64,000 bases of DNA from UBA10649 sp963749905 (GCA_963749905.1 CAVVOF010000004.1:682001-746000); one strand, 5' to 3'. Shown: positions 17,329 through 26,643, counted from the first letter of the stretch. The notes: a model not told the origin generated them from the sequence alone. Program-made: numbers and translations.

Positions 17329-18470
17329 CGCTGGCCGGCAGGGCGGCCGACCTGTTCGACGAGTCCTTCGGATGCGCGCCCGACGGCGTGTGGTCGGCTC
17401 CCGGACGGGTCAACCTGATCGGCGAGCACACCGACTACACCGGCGGCTTCGTCATGCCGCTGGCGATCGACCGGCGCGCCGCCGTCGCCGTCCGGGCCCG
17501 GGACGATCGGACCGTCCGCGCCGTGGCGCAGGGTCGCGACGTCGTGGAGGTGCCCCTCGATCAGGTCGGGCTCGGACGACCCGCGGGCTGGTCGGGCTAC
17601 CTCGCCGGCGCAGTACATGTCGCCCAGCGCGAGCAAGGACGCGGGCATGGCTGGGACCTTGCGTTGGTCTCGGACGTCCCGATCGGGGCGGGCCTGTCGT
17701 CGTCCGCCGCCATCACCTGCGCCACCCTGCTGGCACTCGACGAGCTCGAGGGCTGGGGCACCGACCGGCAGGTGCTGGCCCTCTGGGCGCAGCAGGTCGA
17801 GCACACCGTCATCGGAACGCCGGTCGGGATCATGGACCAGACGGCTTCGCTCCTCTGTCGCGCCGGACACGTGCTGTTCCTCGACACCCGCTCCCTGGCG
17901 GCGGAGCAGGTGCCCTGGAACGCGACCGCGGAAGGCCTCGCACTCGTGGTCACCGACACCCGGTCGCCGCACACACTCGCCGATGGCCAGTACGCCGCGC
18001 GGCGCCGGCTGTGCGAGGAGGCCACGGCCGTGCTCGGCGTAGACCAGTTGAGGGATGCCGACCTAGCCCTGCTCGACGAGAGCCTCGAACGACTGAGCCC
18101 CGAGCAGGCGGCGTGCGCCCGGCATGTGGTCACCGAGAACGATCGAGTCCTCGAGGTGCGGGACCTGCTCACGTCAGGGCGCGTGGATGCGATCGGCCCA
18201 CTGCTGACTGCCTCCCACGCATCGCTGCGTGACGACTTCCGGGTGACCGTGCCCCGGCTGGACGTTGCCGTCGAGGCCGCGCTGGCTGCGGGTGCCGTGG
18301 GTGCGCGGATGACCGGCGGCGGGTTCGGCGGATGCACGATCACGCTCACTTCCGCGACGCAGGTCGAGGGCACGCAGTCCGCCATCGATGCTGCGTTCGC
18401 GGTCCAGGGCTGGCAGCCACCCCGGCACCTCGTCGTCGAGCCGTCAGCTGGTGCCGCGCGCGACCGGTGA
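17325..18470 (+). CDS. galK: Galactokinase
   Basis: GHMP-family kinase that phosphorylates galactose at C1, 381 residues. It has the galactokinase signature GRVNLIGEHTDYTGG (residues about 26-40), the ATP loop PIGAGLSSSAA (about 120) and the C-terminal GHMP motif ARMTGGGFGGC. The GTG overlaps the galT TGA. Last gene of the GH42-galT-galK operon. Confidence 0.94.
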   Translation: MTLAGRAADLFDESFGCAPDGVWSAPGRVNLIGEHTDYTGGFVMPLAIDRRAAVAVRARDDRTVRAVAQGRDVVEVPLDQVGLGRPAGWSGYLAGAVHVAQREQGRGHGWDLALVSDVPIGAGLSSSAAITCATLLALDELEGWGTDRQVLALWAQQVEHTVIGTPVGIMDQTASLLCRAGHVLFLDTRSLAAEQVPWNATAEGLALVVTDTRSPHTLADGQYAARRRLCEEATAVLGVDQLRDADLALLDESLERLSPEQAACARHVVTENDRVLEVRDLLTSGRVDAIGPLLTASHASLRDDFRVTVPRLDVAVEAALAAGAVGARMTGGGFGGCTITLTSATQVEGTQSAIDAAFAVQGWQPPRHLVVEPSAGAARDR

Positions 18471-18493
18471 GGCCGCCGCCGACCGTGGCCGTC

Positions 18494-19003
18494 TCACCCC
18501 CGGTGGGGGCTCAGTCCCAGTCGCGCGTCCACGTCGAAGCTGAAGTCGTCGACGGTACCGAGCCCCGGCAACGGCAGGTGCACGCGCCCGACATTGGCGC
18601 TGCCCACCAGCTCGATCTCCCCCATCGGCGCGTGTGCCGGTCCTCGGGGCGTCAACTGCAGATCGAGTTCCACTTCGATGTCGCCCGACGTGGCGGTTCC
18701 CGTCACGAGCCAGCCGACCTGGTCGGACGGCCCCGCCCCGGCGTACTCGAGCTCGTGAGCGTCGTGCCGGGTGACCAGGGTGCGCGCGGCGGCCTGCATG
18801 ATGAAGTTGCCGGTGCGCAGGCGATCAAGGCCGAGCACGAGGGACAGCTCCGCGCGGCCGGCGCTCACGACCAGCCGGCCGCGGACCACCGGGGCAGTGA
18901 CGTCCACGCTCACCAGCCCGATCCGTCCGCTGCGCAGGCGCACCTCGGCGTCACCGTGAGTGGCGACCGACCATGACCCCTCGTGCGGCTGCTGCTCGGT
19001 CAC
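18494..19003 (-). CDS. YceI-like beta-barrel protein, uncertain
   Basis: A 169-residue protein without a signal peptide. The pattern WSVATHGDAEVRLRSGRIGLVSVDVTAP, then RLRTGNFIMQAAARTLVTRHD and GTATSGDIEVELDLQLTPRG, alternates beta strands in the way YceI-like lipid-binding barrels do (self-describing first strand, D-x-L/F-R-x-x-x-F in the middle). The match is by general pattern, not by a diagnostic residue. It begins at GTG 19003, four bases after the LacI gene ends on the same strand, so it is probably co-transcribed with lacI. Function unknown. Confidence 0.5.
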   Translation of the reverse strand: MTEQQPHEGSWSVATHGDAEVRLRSGRIGLVSVDVTAPVVRGRLVVSAGRAELSLVLGLDRLRTGNFIMQAAARTLVTRHDAHELEYAGAGPSDQVGWLVTGTATSGDIEVELDLQLTPRGPAHAPMGEIELVGSANVGRVHLPLPGLGTVDDFSFDVDARLGLSPHRG

Positions 19004-19007
19004 GGGT

Positions 19008-20015
19008 TCACCGCTTCCGCGGACCGGTCGATCCGCGGACGATCAGCTGAGTGGGCAGGCGGATGGACTCGGCAGCCACGTCCGCAGGGGAGCGAAGCTG
19101 CAGCACAAGGGCCTCGGCGGCGATCCGACCGAGATCCGGCACCGGCTGGACGACCGTGGTCAGGTCGAGGAGCTCGGACATGTCGTGCCCGTCGATGCCG
19201 ACGAGGGAGATGTCCTCCCCCGGGCGCAGCCCATGGCTGCGCATCGCCTTCATCGCGCCGAAGGCCATCTCGTCGGACATCGCGAAGACTGCGGTGGGTG
19301 GGTTGCGCTGCGTGAGCAGCGCCGTCATGGCCTGCTCGCCGCCTGCGATGGTGAAGTAGCCGTACGACTCGAGCATCGGGTCGATGGTCATGCCGGCCGC
19401 GTCCATCGCCTCCTGGAATCCGCGGAACCGGTCATTCTCGGCTGTGTAGCGCGCGTCGATCGGCGCGCCACTGATGACGCCGATCCGCTCGTGCCCGAGG
19501 TTGATCAGGTGCTGCCCCGCGATCCGACCCGCGGCGACGTCATCGATGGTCACGCTGGGCACGCCGGGGATGGTCACCCCGATGAGGCTGGTCGGCATCC
19601 CCAGCCCGAGGACCTCGTGCAACTGCGGATCCTGCGGAGGAAGGGCGATGACGAGCACGCCGTCGACCCGACGGCGCAGCCGAGGCGCGGGAGGCAGCCG
19701 GTGCTGGCCCTCGGGCGTGCTGACGCTCATGAGCAGCAGGTCCATCCCGGCGCCCTGGAGCACCGACTCCACGCCCGACAGCACCGTGCTGAAGAACCAA
19801 CGGGCGATGTAGGGGGTGATGACGGCGATGCTGCCGGTCCGGCCGCTGGCCAGCCGCGAGGCGCTGGGGGAGATGACGTAGTCGAGCTCGGCGGCGATCC
19901 GCTGGATCCGGTCGCGGGTGGTGGAATCGACGTTGGGCAGGCCGCGCAGCGCCCGCGACACCGTCGCGGTCGACACGCCAGCCGCGTCCGCGACGTCCTT
20001 GATCGTGATGCCCAC
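19008..20015 (-). CDS. LacI family transcriptional regulator
   Basis: 335-residue repressor. The N-terminal HTH is ITIKDVADAAGVSTATVSRAL followed by the hinge helix SPSASRLASGRTG; the periplasmic-binding-like core shows DGVLVIALPPQDP, IDDVAAGRIAGQHLINLGH and the dimer motif ISLVGIDGHDMSELLDLTTV. I chose GTG 20015 because GGAGGAG lies 5 bases upstream; the open frame back to 20132 is intergenic. Directly after the galactose operon in convergent orientation, it is a good candidate for controlling GH42-galT-galK, the alpha-galactosidase, or both. Confidence 0.88.
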   Translation of the reverse strand: MGITIKDVADAAGVSTATVSRALRGLPNVDSTTRDRIQRIAAELDYVISPSASRLASGRTGSIAVITPYIARWFFSTVLSGVESVLQGAGMDLLLMSVSTPEGQHRLPPAPRLRRRVDGVLVIALPPQDPQLHEVLGLGMPTSLIGVTIPGVPSVTIDDVAAGRIAGQHLINLGHERIGVISGAPIDARYTAENDRFRGFQEAMDAAGMTIDPMLESYGYFTIAGGEQAMTALLTQRNPPTAVFAMSDEMAFGAMKAMRSHGLRPGEDISLVGIDGHDMSELLDLTTVVQPVPDLGRIAAEALVLQLRSPADVAAESIRLPTQLIVRGSTGPRKR

Positions 20016-20061
20016 CAACACTCCTCCGACTCTGGCGAGTCTAGGGATGCCACTCCTGCGA

Positions 20062-20075
20062 CACAACCGATTACA
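20062..20075. promoter_or_regulatory. Candidate LacI-family operator upstream of lacI
   Basis: On the minus strand the site reads TGTAATCGGTTGTG, a 14-mer with the central CG and flanking TGTAA/GTT halves common in LacI-family operators. It lies 47 bp upstream of the chosen lacI start, in the 79-bp gap to ppx, which suits autoregulation. I see no equally good copy in front of the GH42 or alpha-galactosidase genes. Confidence 0.35.
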
Positions 20076-20094
20076 TGAAAGGTTGCAGCCTAGA

Positions 20095-21024
20095 TCAGGA
20101 TGATTGTGCGCAAATCGTGTAAACGATGCCATCGAGGATGTCGGTCTCGGAGACGATGACGCGAGGCTGGTTCGCCGCCCTCATCGCTGCCAGCAGGACC
20201 ATAGCGCCACCGGCGATCACGTCCACTCGGCCCGGGTGCATGAACGGCAGGGCGGCCCGTTCGGCCTTCGTCATCTCCAGCAGCCGAGCGGTCACCGCCG
20301 CGACCTCATCTGTGCTGACGACCGACCCGTGCAGCACGCGGGCGTCGTACTCGGGCAGGTCCATGGCCATGGCCGCCACGGTGGTCACCGAGCCGGCCAG
20401 TCCGACGAGGCAGCCCGCCTGCTCGAAGGGAACGCTGACTCGAGCCGTCGCCACCGCCGCGTCCACATCACGCCAGGTGGCGGCCACCTGCGCTTCCGTC
20501 GGCGGATCATCGTGCAGGTGCCGCTCCGTCATGCGCACGCAGCCGACGTCCACGCTGACGGCGTGCTCGGGTTGATCAGTGCCCAGGACGAACTCGGTCG
20601 ACCCGCCGCCGATGTCCACGACGAGCGCGGGCGGCTGGACCAGGCCGGCCGGCAGGCCGCGCACGGCACCCGCGAACGACAGCGCGGCCTCCTCGATCCC
20701 GGTGATCACCTCGGGCTCGATCCCGAGCCGGCGACGCACGCCGTCGACGAAGACACCCCGATTGCGCGCATCCCGGCTCGCCGAGGTGGCCACGAACCGG
20801 GCCCGCGTGACCCCGAGATCCGTCATCGTCGCGGCGTACTCGTCCAGGACGGCGAAAGTCCGGTCGAGCGCAGCCCTGCTGAACTCCCCCGTTCGGTCGA
20901 TGCCCTCACCGAGCCGCACGATCTCCATCCTGCGCACGTGCTCCTGCAGTCGACCCTCGTCGTCCACGTCGGCAACCAGCAGCCGGACCGCGTTCGTGCC
21001 GCAGTCGATGGCCGCGACGCTCAC
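20095..21024 (-). CDS. ppx: Ppx/GppA family phosphatase (exopolyphosphatase-like)
   Basis: Actin-like ATPase-fold phosphatase acting on polyphosphate or pppGpp, 309 residues, the short single-lobe-pair form usual in actinobacteria. Phosphate-binding motifs are AAIDCGTNAVRLLVAD at the N-terminus, FVATSASRDARN and VVDIGGGSTEFVLG. The GTG start overlaps the stop of DUF501 (GTGA). It ends the core block that descends from glmU. Confidence 0.88.
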   Translation of the reverse strand: MSVAAIDCGTNAVRLLVADVDDEGRLQEHVRRMEIVRLGEGIDRTGEFSRAALDRTFAVLDEYAATMTDLGVTRARFVATSASRDARNRGVFVDGVRRRLGIEPEVITGIEEAALSFAGAVRGLPAGLVQPPALVVDIGGGSTEFVLGTDQPEHAVSVDVGCVRMTERHLHDDPPTEAQVAATWRDVDAAVATARVSVPFEQAGCLVGLAGSVTTVAAMAMDLPEYDARVLHGSVVSTDEVAAVTARLLEMTKAERAALPFMHPGRVDVIAGGAMVLLAAMRAANQPRVIVSETDILDGIVYTICAQSS

Positions 21025-21549
21025 GGGGCGTCCTGACCGGAGTCGGCGTCGGCCACCTCAGCGCACGACGCCGTCTCCCACCACGAGCCGAGCAGGGCGA
21101 GCGTCTCGTCACCCAGCGGGTTCACGCCAGGACCGGCCGCCAGCGCGTGCGCCGCCAGCACGTGCAGGCACTTCACCCGGTTCGGCATGCCGCCGGCACT
21201 GACGCCGCTGATCTCCTCGACGTGCCCGAGGGCCTCCCGTTCGGCGAGATAGGAATCGTGCGCGGCGCGATAGGCCTCGGCAAGGTCCGCGTCCTCGGCC
21301 AGCCGGGCCTCCATCGTCGCGCATCAGGCCGCTGCTCTCCAGGGTGCCGATGGCGGCGGATGCGCGCGGGCAGGTCAGGTAGTAGGTCGTCGGGAAGGGC
21401 GTGCCGTCCGGCAGTCGCGGCTGCGTCATCACCACGTCGGGCTCGCCGCACGGGCAGCGGTGCGCGACCCTGACGGCACCACGAGGGACTCGACCGAGCT
21501 GGCGCGCGATGGCGGCGGTGTCGGACGGATCCAGCCCGCTAGCTGCCAT
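21021..21549 (-). CDS. DUF501 protein, split by a single-base frameshift
   Basis: Conserved actinobacterial protein of unknown function found between ftsB and ppx. The upstream frame (21549 to about 21316) gives DTAAIARQLGRVPRGAVRVAHRCPCGEPDVV with the conserved CPCG and LPDGTPFPTTYYLTCPRA. The downstream frame gives EARLAEDADLAEAYRAAHDSYL and SGVSAGGMPNRVKCLHVLAAH. Dropping one base near 21315 (CGCGAC-G-ATGGAG) fuses them as GLMRDMEARLAED, the expected continuation, giving 175 residues. The ATG overlaps ftsB by 11 bp. A base-call error is the simplest explanation. Confidence 0.8.
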
Positions 21550-22003
21550 CGGTCTCGGAACGGGTGTCCGCCTCCCGCACTGCGCCCCACAGGGCGGAGT
21601 ACCACGGGTCGGTCGAGCCCTCACCAGCCTCGGCGGCGGTGATCGCGGCCTCGCTGCCGAGGGTCACGTAGCCGATCTCGCCCGGCAGCACGAAGTGCAG
21701 GCGACGGCGCGCCTCGGCCGCGACGAAGGCCGGGTCATCCCAGCGCTCCTGCTGCAGCTTGAGGTCGGCGACGCGCTGCTGCGCGGTCTCCACCTCCGCC
21801 CGCAGGGTGGCGATCTGGGCACGCTGGGCGAACCAGGACCGGACCGGGACGGCCAGCGCCAGCAGGAGCGTCCCGATCACCAGCGCGAGGATCAGGGCCC
21901 GGCCGGTGAAGGACCCTCCCCCGCGACGCTGGCCTGACGTACGGGGCACCGGTGGACGAGGTGCGGCGTCAGATGCACGCACCTCAGTGTCCGGGGCAGT
22001 CAC
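21539..22003 (-). CDS. ftsB: Septum formation initiator FtsB/DivIC
   Basis: Bitopic division protein, 154 residues: cytosolic Arg/Gly-rich N-terminus (1-34), one membrane helix (ALILALVIGTLLLALAVPV, 36-54), then a coiled coil (QRAQIATLRAEVETAQQRVADLKLQQERW) and the conserved AAEARRRLHFVLPGEIGYV. It is expected to bridge FtsL and FtsQ in the divisome. GTG start. The eno-ftsB-DUF501-ppx order is the standard actinobacterial one. Confidence 0.88.
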   Translation of the reverse strand: MTAPDTEVRASDAAPRPPVPRTSGQRRGGGSFTGRALILALVIGTLLLALAVPVRSWFAQRAQIATLRAEVETAQQRVADLKLQQERWDDPAFVAAEARRRLHFVLPGEIGYVTLGSEAAITAAEAGEGSTDPWYSALWGAVREADTRSETDGS

Positions 22004-22029
22004 GAGTCGATGGTGTCACGGAAGCCCGG

Positions 22030-22058
22030 CTCGCCCCGCGAGCGACCCGCGGGGCGAG
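22030..22058 (-). terminator. Stem-loop downstream of eno
   Basis: Exact 11-bp GC-rich arms (CTCGCCCCGCG and complement) around a 7-base loop, in the 71-bp gap between eno and ftsB. No U-tract follows. It may end or attenuate the abundant eno transcript before the division gene. Confidence 0.6.
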
Positions 22059-22074
22059 AGTGCCGAACGTGCGA

Positions 22075-23352
22075 CTACCGGCCGAATCGGGGGAAGGCGG
22101 AGGCACCCGCGTAGCGGCCGGCGTCGCCGAGCTCCTCCTCGATGCGCAGCAGCTGGTTGTACTTGGCCACCCGCTCCGAGCGCGCCGGCGCGCCGGTCTT
22201 GATCTGGCCGCAGTCGGTGGCGACCGCCAGGTCCGCGATCGTGGTGTCCTCGGTCTCGCCGGACCGGTGCGACATCATGCAGCGGTAGCCGTTGCGCTGG
22301 GCGAGGGACACGGCGTCGAGGGTCTCCGTCAGCGTGCCGATCTGGTTCACCTTGACCAGCAGGGCGTTCGCCGCCCCGTCGTCGATGCCGCGCTGCAGCC
22401 GCTCCGGGTTGGTCACGAAGAGGTCGTCGCCGACGATCTGCACCCGGTCGCCGAGGGCGTCGGTCAGGTGCCGGTAGCCGGCCCAGTCGTCCTCGGCCAG
22501 CGGGTCCTCGATGGACACCAGCGGGAAGTCGGCGACCAGGCTCTCGTAGTAGGCGGTCATCCACTCGGCGGAGCGCTCGGCGCCCTCGAAGGTGTACGCG
22601 CCATCGGCGAAGAACTCGGTCGACGCCACGTCCAGGGCGAGGGCGATGTCGGTGCCGACCTTGAGCCCGGTGCCCTCGATCGCGGTGGCGATCAGCTCGA
22701 GCGCGGCGCGGTTGCTGGGCAGGGAGGGCGCGAAGCCGCCCTCGTCGCCGAGGCCGGTGGCGTAGCCCTGGCTCTTCAGCACGCTCTTGAGTGCGTGGTA
22801 GACCTCGGCGCCCTGGCGCAGCGCCTCGCTGAAGGTGGTGGCCCCGATCGGGGCGATCATGAACTCCTGGATGTCGACGTTCGAGTCGGCATGCGCGCCG
22901 CCGTTGAGGATGTTCATCATCGGGACCGGCAGGACGTGCGCGTTGGGGCCGCCGACGTAGCGGAACAGCGGGAGCTCGGCGGAGAGCGCCGCGGCCCGGG
23001 CCACCGCGAGCGAGACGCCGAGGATGGCGTTGGCCCCGAGGCGCGACTTGTTGGGTGTGCCGTCGAGGTCCAGCATCAGCTGGTCGAGCAGGCGCTGCTC
23101 GGTGGCGTCGAGGCCGACGACCTCCGGCGCAATCTCCTCCTCGACCGCGGCGACGGCGCCGAGGACGCCCTTTCCGCCGTAGCGCTCGCCGCCGTCGCGT
23201 CGCTCCGAGGCCTCGAAGGCGCCGGTCGAGGCACCCGAGGGCACGGCGGCGCGGGCCACGGTGTCGTCGTCGAGCAGGACTTCGACCTCCACCGTGGGAT
23301 TGCCACGGGAGTCGAGGATTTCGCGGGCGATGATCGCATCAATGGCAGCCAT
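22075..23352 (-). CDS. eno: Enolase (phosphopyruvate hydratase)
   Basis: Glycolytic enzyme converting 2-phosphoglycerate to phosphoenolpyruvate, 425 residues. Start MAAIDAIIAREILDSRGNPT; substrate loop SGASTGAFEA; magnesium ligands in LALDVAST, SIEDPLAEDDW and QIVGDDLFVTNP; active-site Lys in NALLVKVNQIGTLTE; signature MMSHRSGETED. I used ATG 23352 because it is the universal start; the frame is open further upstream. Starts 10 bp after the end of the MFS gene. Confidence 0.97.
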   Translation of the reverse strand: MAAIDAIIAREILDSRGNPTVEVEVLLDDDTVARAAVPSGASTGAFEASERRDGGERYGGKGVLGAVAAVEEEIAPEVVGLDATEQRLLDQLMLDLDGTPNKSRLGANAILGVSLAVARAAALSAELPLFRYVGGPNAHVLPVPMMNILNGGAHADSNVDIQEFMIAPIGATTFSEALRQGAEVYHALKSVLKSQGYATGLGDEGGFAPSLPSNRAALELIATAIEGTGLKVGTDIALALDVASTEFFADGAYTFEGAERSAEWMTAYYESLVADFPLVSIEDPLAEDDWAGYRHLTDALGDRVQIVGDDLFVTNPERLQRGIDDGAANALLVKVNQIGTLTETLDAVSLAQRNGYRCMMSHRSGETEDTTIADLAVATDCGQIKTGAPARSERVAKYNQLLRIEEELGDAGRYAGASAFPRFGR

Positions 23353-23362
23353 AAGTGAAAGC

Positions 23363-24587
23363 CTAGGCCGTGCCCTCGACCACCCGGTCCGCGGCCACCC
23401 GAGCAGGGGTGTCGGCCGCCGGCTTGAGCACACCGCGAATGCCGATGGTGAAGACGATGGGTGACAGGCAGGCCGCCAGGCTGCCCAGCGCGAGAGTCAG
23501 GTGCGGGCTGATGCCCTCGGCTACCCAGCCGCCGACCGCGGTCGCCACCGCCATGGCGGCACCCTCGATCATCCACAGGGAGCCCAGCGCCGCGACGGCC
23601 GTGCCCCGCGGCCGGACGATGTCGACGACCTCGAGGTAGAACACCTCGGCCGGGCCGAGGAACATCCAGGCGATCAGGACGACGAGCATCATCCACGGTC
23701 CGATCGGGACGAACCCGAGGGGCAGCAGGGCGGCGGCCAGCAGGATGGACGCGGTCCGCAGCCCATGCGCAGGTGCGATGTCCTTCGCCTTCGCGCCAGC
23801 CCACAGGCTGCCGATGATGGCGCCGACGCCCATGGCCGCCATCGTCGGCCCGGCCAGGTCGTCCTGGCCCGACGTGGTCGCCAGCGACGGGAATGCCGAT
23901 GGTGATGAAGCCGAACGCCAGGCCCAGGCAGACGCCCTCGACCGCCAGCAGGCGCATGGCCGGGGAGCGCAGCATGCCCTTCTCCCCGTGCTGCTTGGCC
24001 TCGGGCACCCAGGCGCGCGAGTGCGGATTGAACGCCAGCAGCAGGCCACCGGCGAGCATGCTCAGGCCCACCGCGGCCACGGCCAGGGTGGGCGAGATGC
24101 GCAGGGCGACCACTGTGGCGATCACCGGTCCGAGCATCATCACCAGGTTGTGGAACGCGGTGTCGACGCTGTAGGCCATGCGCACCCGCTCGAGCCCGAC
24201 GATGTCGATCCACAGCGGCCGGATGCTGATGTTGATCGGAGGCGCGGTCAGACCCATCAGCGCGCTGAGCGCGATGGCACTGACGGCGTCCCTCGCGACG
24301 AACGCCAGCAGCAGGCAGCTGGCCGCGAACGCCGGAACGAAGAAGAACAGGGGTCGGGTCTGCCCGAACCGGTCGACGATCAGGCCGCGGGGACCGGCCG
24401 TCATCGCCCCGAGCCCGGCGGACAGGCCGACGGCCAGGCCGGCGACCGCGACGCTGTCGGAGATCCCCTCCACCTGGAAGTAGATCGCCAGGCTGGACAT
24501 CGCGTAGGCGAGGCGTCCGAAGGTGGACGAGAACAGCAGGCGCACGACTCCGGGGATGCGGAGGTAGGCCGAGTACTCGCTCACCAC
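23363..24587 (-). CDS. MFS transporter, split by a single-base frameshift
   Basis: A 12-helix major facilitator permease of about 407 residues once repaired. The N-terminal half (SSTFGRLAYAMSSLAIYFQ, GLSAGLGAMTAGPRGLIVDRFGQTRP) has the inter-helix motif GLIVDRFG; the C-terminal half contains AMGVGAIIGSLWAGAKAK and VVLIAWMFLGPAEVFYLEVVD. The frames switch at the GGG run 23889-23891: removing one base gives GIPSLATTSGQDDLAG. Similar actinobacterial MFS proteins are annotated as drug or sugar efflux; substrate unknown. Start is one of two tandem GTGs (24587 or 24584). Confidence 0.8.
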
Positions 24588-24603
24588 GTGATCGTAGGGC
24601 CGG

Positions 24604-25983
24604 TCAGAAGGGAGGCGGACCGTGGTCGTAGGTGCGCCCGTGCGGCGAGCGCCACGTGCAGGAGCCGTCCGGCTGGGAGTCCACGATGTCCCAGCCGGCA
24701 TGCGTCTTCAACTGATGGTGTCGGGTGCACAGCGCACCCAGGTTGGCGACGCAGGTGCCGCCTCCGTCATCCCACGCTCGGGCGTGATCGATCTCGCCGC
24801 GGGCCGCGGCCCGCCCGCAGCCGGGGAACCGGCAGGTGCGGTCCCGGGTGATGATCAGCCGGCGGAGTGCTCCGGTGACCGAGTAGCGACGGCGGCCGAC
24901 ATCGAGCACGTGACCGCCGGCATCGACGACGATCGGCCTCATCGTGCAGACGATCGCCGGGTCGTCGAGCATCGAGCGCAGCAGCTCGAATCCGACCGGG
25001 GTGCCGTCGGGCAGCAGGCCCACGCCATCAGCGTGCGCGATCAGGTCAGCGAGGGGGACGGTGACGTCGAGATTCACCGCGACGGCGCGAGCGCGCGCAG
25101 CAGCAGCGTCGGACAGTGCCGGAGCGCCGAGGACGAGTGCGGCGAGCACCTCCGCACGACGCTCACCGATCGTGCTGCCTGGCTCGGCCGGCACGGTCGC
25201 GTCATCGAGATACGCGTCGATGGCGTTCCGGATGGCATGTGCCGTCAGCGTGTCGAGACGCGCGATCAGGGTGGCGATGCCGTCGACGGCCTCGGTGACG
25301 TAGACGTCCCTCGTGCCCCGCATCCGCTCTCGGCGCGCGGCCTGACCAGCGGCATCCAGGCGCTCCACCCATCGGTTCGCAGCCGCCCTGGTGCGCGACA
25401 CCACGGCACGCCGCGCGGTGGTCAGCACGGGTGCCTGCAGCAGACGGCAGTCCTCCTCGAATGCCGCGCCGCCGTCCAACGCCGTGGACAGTCGCTGCGC
25501 GGCTTCGACGATCACCGTCGCGTGCGCGGGAGTGATCTCCCCGCGCTCCATGGCGAGTCGGGTCTCAGCCAAGGGGCCGTGGAGCAGGCGGGCCTGGTCG
25601 ATTCGCCGCTGTGCTGTCAGCGGGGACCAGCGGAGCGCGGCAGCGACCTCCTCGCGCACCGCATCCGCGATCCGGATGGTCCGCTCCTCGTCGTGGTCGG
25701 GCCGAGGATCGAGCACGAGGAACTCTTCGACACGCTGCTCGCTCGATGCGGCGGCGACCAGCACCTCAGCCTGCAGGCCCTGCCACCACGAAGCCACCCG
25801 CTCATGCACCTGCAGGAAGGTGACCGCGTCCGCGGGGCTGAGCCTCGATCGGTCGATCATGAGCAGCACCGACTGCACGTAGGGGCCGGGCTCCAGATCC
25901 GCCACGCTGCGCAGCAGTTCGCCAGAAGATGCCGTGAACGGATCGAGGCCGAAGCCCTCGACGTGGTCCGTTCCGGTGGTCAT
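24604..25983 (-). CDS. DUF222/HNH endonuclease-like protein (13E12 family)
   Basis: 459 residues. The N-terminal two thirds are the helical DUF222 domain (ALRWSPLTAQRRIDQARLL, ERGEITPAHATVIVEAAQRL). The C-terminal HNH module is complete: CRFPGCGRAAARGEIDHARAW, then CTRHHQLKTHAGWDI, with Cys pairs and His residues for metal. These proteins occur in many copies per actinobacterial genome and are often linked to small mobile or repeated elements; whether they home or act in defence is not settled. This copy sits in the accessory patch between mazG and eno. Confidence 0.9.
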   Translation of the reverse strand: MTTGTDHVEGFGLDPFTASSGELLRSVADLEPGPYVQSVLLMIDRSRLSPADAVTFLQVHERVASWWQGLQAEVLVAAASSEQRVEEFLVLDPRPDHDEERTIRIADAVREEVAAALRWSPLTAQRRIDQARLLHGPLAETRLAMERGEITPAHATVIVEAAQRLSTALDGGAAFEEDCRLLQAPVLTTARRAVVSRTRAAANRWVERLDAAGQAARRERMRGTRDVYVTEAVDGIATLIARLDTLTAHAIRNAIDAYLDDATVPAEPGSTIGERRAEVLAALVLGAPALSDAAAARARAVAVNLDVTVPLADLIAHADGVGLLPDGTPVGFELLRSMLDDPAIVCTMRPIVVDAGGHVLDVGRRRYSVTGALRRLIITRDRTCRFPGCGRAAARGEIDHARAWDDGGGTCVANLGALCTRHHQLKTHAGWDIVDSQPDGSCTWRSPHGRTYDHGPPPF

Positions 25984-26009
25984 GCCCCCAACGTAGACGG
26001 GGGGTCTGA

Positions 26010-26031
26010 CACTCCGAATCCGCTGAGATCA
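26010..26031. repeat. Left copy of a 22-bp direct repeat flanking the GNAT gene
   Basis: CACTCCGAATCCGCTGAGATCA, identical at 21 of 22 positions to 26644-26665. It lies just upstream of the HNH gene start, 46 bp beyond the GNAT stop. Confidence 0.75.
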
Positions 26032-26077
26032 CCGCGGCTGCTGATCATCCGCCCGAAGTGTCGCCCCATGCCCGTGC

Positions 26078-26605
26078 CTACTCGACGGTGGATGTCACCC
26101 GCGAGTAGCGAAGTTCGCGGACCCGTTGCCCTCCCAGCACTTCGACACGTTCGGCCCCATCGAACACGAAGCCAAGCCGCTCATAGAACCGGATAGCCCG
26201 CTCGTTGTCAGCCAGCACCCACAGGCTCACGTCTGCCGAATTCGAGGGGGCGCTGAGAAGAACCTGCGACAACAAGGACTCGCCCCATCCCCGTCCCCAG
26301 TGTTCGGCCAAGACGTAGATGGCGTACACCTCCCAGTGGCGCGGCCCCGCACGATCCTCGTCGCGGCAGGGCCCCGCCAAGACAAACCCGACGATGATGT
26401 CACCGTCGAGTGCAACCCAGGTCGTGTTGTCGAGGGACGCAGAGGAGGCAAGTTCCTTCTGCCAGAAAGCGAGTCGCCGCTCGACGCTCTGGCCCGCGAG
26501 GAAGTCGGCTGGAAGAATTTCCGCGTATGCCGATTGCCACCCGGAGACGTGGACCCTGCTGATGGCCAATGCATCCCCCGCATTGGCGGGACGCAGAACC
26601 GTCAT
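26078..26605 (-). CDS. GNAT family N-acetyltransferase
   Basis: A 175-residue acetyltransferase. The acetyl-CoA loop is YAIYVLAEHWGRGWGESLL (R/Q-x-x-G-x-G/A type) and the C-terminal strand is LWVLADNERAIRFYERLGF. The start MTVLRPANAGDALAISRVHVSGWQ is usual for this family. The coding sequence is visibly less GC-rich than its neighbours (many A/T third positions), and the gene with short flanks is bracketed by 22-bp direct repeats. Both suggest it was acquired as a single-gene cassette. Substrate unknown. Confidence 0.85.
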   Translation of the reverse strand: MTVLRPANAGDALAISRVHVSGWQSAYAEILPADFLAGQSVERRLAFWQKELASSASLDNTTWVALDGDIIVGFVLAGPCRDEDRAGPRHWEVYAIYVLAEHWGRGWGESLLSQVLLSAPSNSADVSLWVLADNERAIRFYERLGFVFDGAERVEVLGGQRVRELRYSRVTSTVE

Positions 26606-26643
26606 ATCGGGATCGTACGAGGGTCGAAAGCGGGGCCTTCGGT

